64,000 nt of DNA from Anastatus disparis (Eukaryota > Arthropoda > Insecta > Hymenoptera > Eupelmidae). Location of the stretch: NCBI GenBank assembly GCA_017163975.1, contig JAFFSR010000316.1, positions 3,260,001 through 3,324,000 on the forward strand, read 5' to 3'. Made by a program: the position numbers and the translations under genes. Of this stretch, positions 60,561 to 64,000 are shown in pieces. The first letter of the stretch is position 1. Each line of letters opens with the position of its first letter. A model generated the notes under the pieces. That model was not told where the DNA came from. It searched no databases and saw only the letters and a program-made list of their open reading frames with translations.

Positions 60561-61085
60561 TCATAAACGTAATCGCATTTGAGAAACATTATATCTTAAA
60601 CAACATGGACCTAAATTATAAATTACTGCAACAGCAAAAACCATTGCAAAAACGCTACAATCATAATTATTCGTTTGTACTGTTTCGAATACTGTGCTTA
60701 GTTCTGATTTGTTTGGAAATAATCTGTTTACATAAATCTTATACTCATCTTGTAAATATATAAGATTCAAACTGTCATATATATGAATTACCTTATTATT
60801 ATCATACACACGAATCCGGTGACTCTTTTCTAAATTTTCGGTAAATAATAACTGTATAAATTCTCCATCAATCAGTACTGAATTAACATATTGTGGTCTC
60901 TGAATTAGTGAAGTTAATTGCATATCGAATGAGATGCACTAGTTTGAAATGTTAATAAATTCTAATATATGAATATCAGTTAACATGAAAGCAATTCCAC
61001 TATACAATCCCTGTCTTTTAACAATCAATTCATCTTCCTCAGTCAAATCATTATTGAAAATGCAAATTCTCTCAAGAATTTTCAT
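60561..61085 (-). pseudogene. Ulp1-like (C48) cysteine protease
   Basis: The frame starts at ATG 61085 and has one in-frame TAG near 60940. The first part (GLYSGIAFMLTDIHILEFIN) resembles the LTD.HI motif of transposon-associated Ulp1-like proteases. It goes on with RPQYVNSVLIDGEF and KSHRIRVYDNNKVIHIYDSLN (His and Asp of the triad), then QTNNYDCSVFAMVFAVAVIY (catalytic Cys in NYDC). Such proteases remove SUMO-like tags or process element proteins. It reads in the same direction as the Helitron gene 0.8 kb downstream but may belong to another element. Confidence 0.65.
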
Positions 61086-61304
61086 TCATTTTTAATGAAC
61101 TTTTTTCAAAGATATTCACAAAAGTATTGCTTTTATATTAACTCATTTAATTTACTGCCTTTTCACTTTAAAAGCTGAAAAATTAAAGAAATTATGAAAA
61201 ATGCTATAAATTAATTGTTATATGATAAATAAATAATAATGAAATTTGTAAAAATAATATATTGATAGAAAATGATTATTTTTGGCAATTATTTATATAT
61301 ATAT

Positions 61305-62528
61305 GGGTCAATCCACGTCAAACGGATAATGGCTCTGTCCAAAATTGTAGATCACCAAAAAAATCGTATATAAGCTCAAAATTTTCGTCTTACACTCTAT
61401 TTTCTTTTGCAATGTGGCGATTTAAAAAAATCCAAAATGGCGGCTCCAATATGGCAGCTCAAACCTAGAGACATTAAAAATTTTTAAAAATTGATTTTAA
61501 TTTATTCAAATCAGATCTTACATATTTTTTTACATTAGACATCATTTCAGCGTTCAATTTTACATAGGAATATAGTATTGCACTCCAGGCAAAATGAATT
61601 TACATTGTCATCGGAAGGTCATATCGGAAAATAATAGTTATTTCTCAAATTACTCATTGATCAATGTTGATTAGTGAGGAAATGAAGATACTGATAGATA
61701 ACTCGAGTTACTGAATTTAAATCTGATGTCCGCTTAACCCTACAAGATCTGTATGAAAGTTATTTGAAGGTCCAATCGCGAATATCTTTTATTATTTGAT
61801 AACATTAGGACACCTTCAAGTTTTACGTGTCGCTGAATCCGAAACCGAGGTCTGTTGGAGTGTCAGACAACGTAATTACGTAAAAATTAATCAAATATTG
61901 ACTAAAAGAAAATTTTTGTTCTCCAAGAAACCACAGTTTGAAACGAATTTTTCTGTAATTACGTCGTTTGACACTCCAACAGGTCTCGGATTCGGATCCA
62001 GCATCACGTAAAACTTATAGGTGTCTTAATCTTATCAAATAATAAAAGATATTCGCGATTTGACCTTCAAATGACCTTGATGGAGACTGGTAGGGTTAAG
62101 CAGATATCAGATTTGGATTCAGTGACTCGAGTTACCTATCAGTATCTTCATTTTCTTACTAATCAACTTTTATCAATGATTAATTCGAGAAATAACTATT
62201 GTATCGCGATATGACCTTCAGATGATATTGTAAAATTTTGTTACCTTGAGTGCAATACTATAATCTCATGTAAAATCGAACGCTAAATTGATTTCTGATA
62301 TAGAAAATATGTAGAATCAGATTTGAATAAATTAAAATTAATTTTTGAAAATTTTTTATGAAATTTCTAGGTTTGAGTCGCCATATTAAGGCCGCTATTT
62401 TGGATTTTTCAAAATCGCCAAATTGCAAAAGAAAGTAGAGTGTAAGACGAAAATTTTGAGCCCATGCACGACTTTTTTAGTGATCTACAATTTTGGACAG
62501 AGCCATTATCCGTTTAACGTGGATTGAC

Positions 62529-62530
<2 letters not shown>
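61305..62530. mobile_element. Foldback element, 1226 bp, GGGTCAATCCACGT ends
   Basis: Begins GGGTCAATCCACGTCAAACG and ends with the inverse CGTTTAACGTGGATTGACCC. The two halves are complementary almost throughout, meeting near 61900-61930 (TAATTACG on both sides of the centre). ATATATAT flanks both ends. No transposase is present. Confidence 0.9.

Positions 62531-62624
<94 letters not shown>
62531..62624. repeat. (AT)47 microsatellite
   Basis: 94 bp of uninterrupted AT, lying exactly between two foldback elements. Confidence 0.98.
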
Positions 62625-62626
<2 letters not shown>

Positions 62627-63605
62627 GATTTTACACCAACTGGAAGAGCAAAAAAATAAAAATCGCTGAAACTCTGAGAATATATTCTGTCTGTTACTCA
62701 AAATGTGTAAAAAAATATTCAAGGATTTAGATTTGAAGGACCAAGAGCCATAGATCTTTGAGATTTAGAAATTTTCAAAATTTTTGGAAAAGTACCAACT
62801 TTATGATTTTTTTTTTTAAATCTTGATGTTTTAGAGAGAAATTCATGAGAATTCTTCTTGTTCTAGATAAAGAGGTGAGTTAGCATTATTTTTTACAGAG
62901 CTAAATTTTGAAGTTTTCTATTGGTTCTTACATGTATTACATGGTAATTGAAATTACTCATTGTCTGCTACTTCAGAAATTGCTTTTCGAGGGCTTATTT
63001 TCTTCTATTTTTTATCAACTTGAAAATAAATTTTTGACTGTGTAAGAAAGAGCCACCAATAAGAAGTTATAACAGTTTAAAATATATATTTTCATGTCTA
63101 ATTTATTTTCAATATAAAAATTAATCATACATGATAATATATATTTTAAATTGTTTTAACTCCTTATTGATGGCTCTGACTTACATGATCAAAAATTTAT
63201 TTTAAAGTTCACGTGAAATAGAGGTACATAAGCCCCCGAAAAAAAATTTCTGAAGTAGGGAGCAATGAGTAATTTCAATTACCATATAATGCATATAAGA
63301 ACCAATAGAAAACTTCAAAATTCAGGTCTGTAAAGAATCATGCTAACTCAGCTTTTCATTAACAACAAGAAGTATTCTCATGAATTTCTCTCTAAAATAT
63401 TAGGATTTTTAGGAAAAAAAATGATCAAGTTGGGACTTTTCCAAAAATTTTGAAAAATTTCCAAATTTCAAGAATCTATGGCTCTTGATCCTCCCAATCT
63501 AAATCCTTGAAAATTTTTTACACATTTTTAGTAACAGGCAGGATATATTCCCAGAGTTTCAGAGATTTTTATTTTTCTGCTCTTCCAGTTGGTTTGAAAT
63601 GTTCC
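62625..63605. mobile_element. Foldback element, 981 bp, CCAACTGGAAGAGC ends
   Basis: Left GGGATTTTACACCAACTGGA (then AGAGC) pairs with the right GCTCTTCCAGTTGG then TTTGAAATGTTCC. The arms stay complementary for about 450 bp towards a centre near 63090-63130. AT-rich flanks (ATATAT) lie on both sides. No ORF is present. Confidence 0.85.
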
Positions 63606-64000
63606 ATATATATATATTTATACATTAAAAAAAGTTTGTTGTAAAAAGAACTAAAATCAAAATTATTTTGAATTATTTTTAATAATTGTATTCTTCAATT
63701 TATTTACAGTTATTTATGGTTATTTGCAGTATCTACATTTAAATAATGTATAAATGATAATAAACAACCCACAAAGAGAGAGATAGTGGCATGTTGGGGC
63801 GCGATAAGGGGGGGTAGAGGGGGAGAGGGGCGGTGCCCCCCATTTAAAAGAATTAATATGTAAATAAAAAAAATACAATTCATAAAAATATTATTTTTTT
63901 GCATTGCCAACAACTTTAATCAACAAGCTATCACACGACTGACTCGTACATAGATACTTGTACACGTTCTTGCGTGTTTTGATACAGTATAAGTAAATAA
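63606..64000. other. AT-rich, no gene; G-rich tract at 63808-63830
   Basis: No feature except a run with G7, G5 and G4 tracts (GGGGGGGTAGAGGGGGAGAG then GGG) followed by a C6 tract. It meets the usual pattern for a possible G-quadruplex on the plus strand. The minus-strand frame through it is not supported. Confidence 0.4.

Overview
The window is eukaryotic, AT-rich and intron-bearing. No gene in it can be recognised as an ordinary host gene; almost everything readable is transposon-derived. The mix (Ty3/Gypsy elements primed by tRNA-Trp, an APE-type LINE, a Helitron, and MITEs of the Tc1/mariner, piggyBac and hAT types) suggests an arthropod, probably an insect and perhaps a hymenopteran. 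The species cannot be proved from sequence alone.

Layout: 1-2225 is a 302-bp satellite holding a 27-bp palindrome, interrupted by a MITE and simple repeats. 2226-7132 is a badly decayed minus-strand Gypsy element (Gypsy-1) with a nested MITE. 8649-20635 is a second minus-strand Gypsy element (Gypsy-2) with 231-bp LTRs, a tRNA-Trp primer site, gag, pol, and an unusual long 3' coding region of leucine-rich character that a 700-bp TTAA-flanked foldback element has split. 20636-27600 is mostly noncoding, with a 186-bp (TG)n tract, a MITE and a hairpin.

27657-28578 and 49511-50730 are two halves of one LINE. Between them lies a 20,932-bp DNA transposon (28579-49510) with about 628-bp terminal inverted repeats. 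It sits exactly between AAA and TTT of the LINE ORF1, with no target duplication. It carries a broken, intron-containing transposase with a DDE-type core and a C-terminal SWIM zinc finger. The insertion mode matches the 'Spy' group of IS5/Harbinger-like transposons. Its size comes from nesting: a 10.6-kb hAT-type composite with an imperfect 8-bp duplication cuts the transposase exon, and it contains further foldback elements and several members of a family with CCCATATGG ends and a 10-bp internal array.

50880-53990 is a 3.1-kb minisatellite with 269-bp and 519-bp higher-order periods, and 54150-54870 is a 29-bp tandem array with a MITE in it. 54955-59727 is a minus-strand Helitron Rep-helicase pseudogene, with a Ulp1-like protease pseudogene at 60561-61085. 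61305-62530 and 62625-63605 are two large foldback elements on either side of a 94-bp (AT)n tract.

All coding regions carry stops or frameshifts, so the window is a repeat-rich graveyard. The nesting order gives relative ages: LINE, then the Spy-like element, then the hAT-type element, then any foldbacks inside it.
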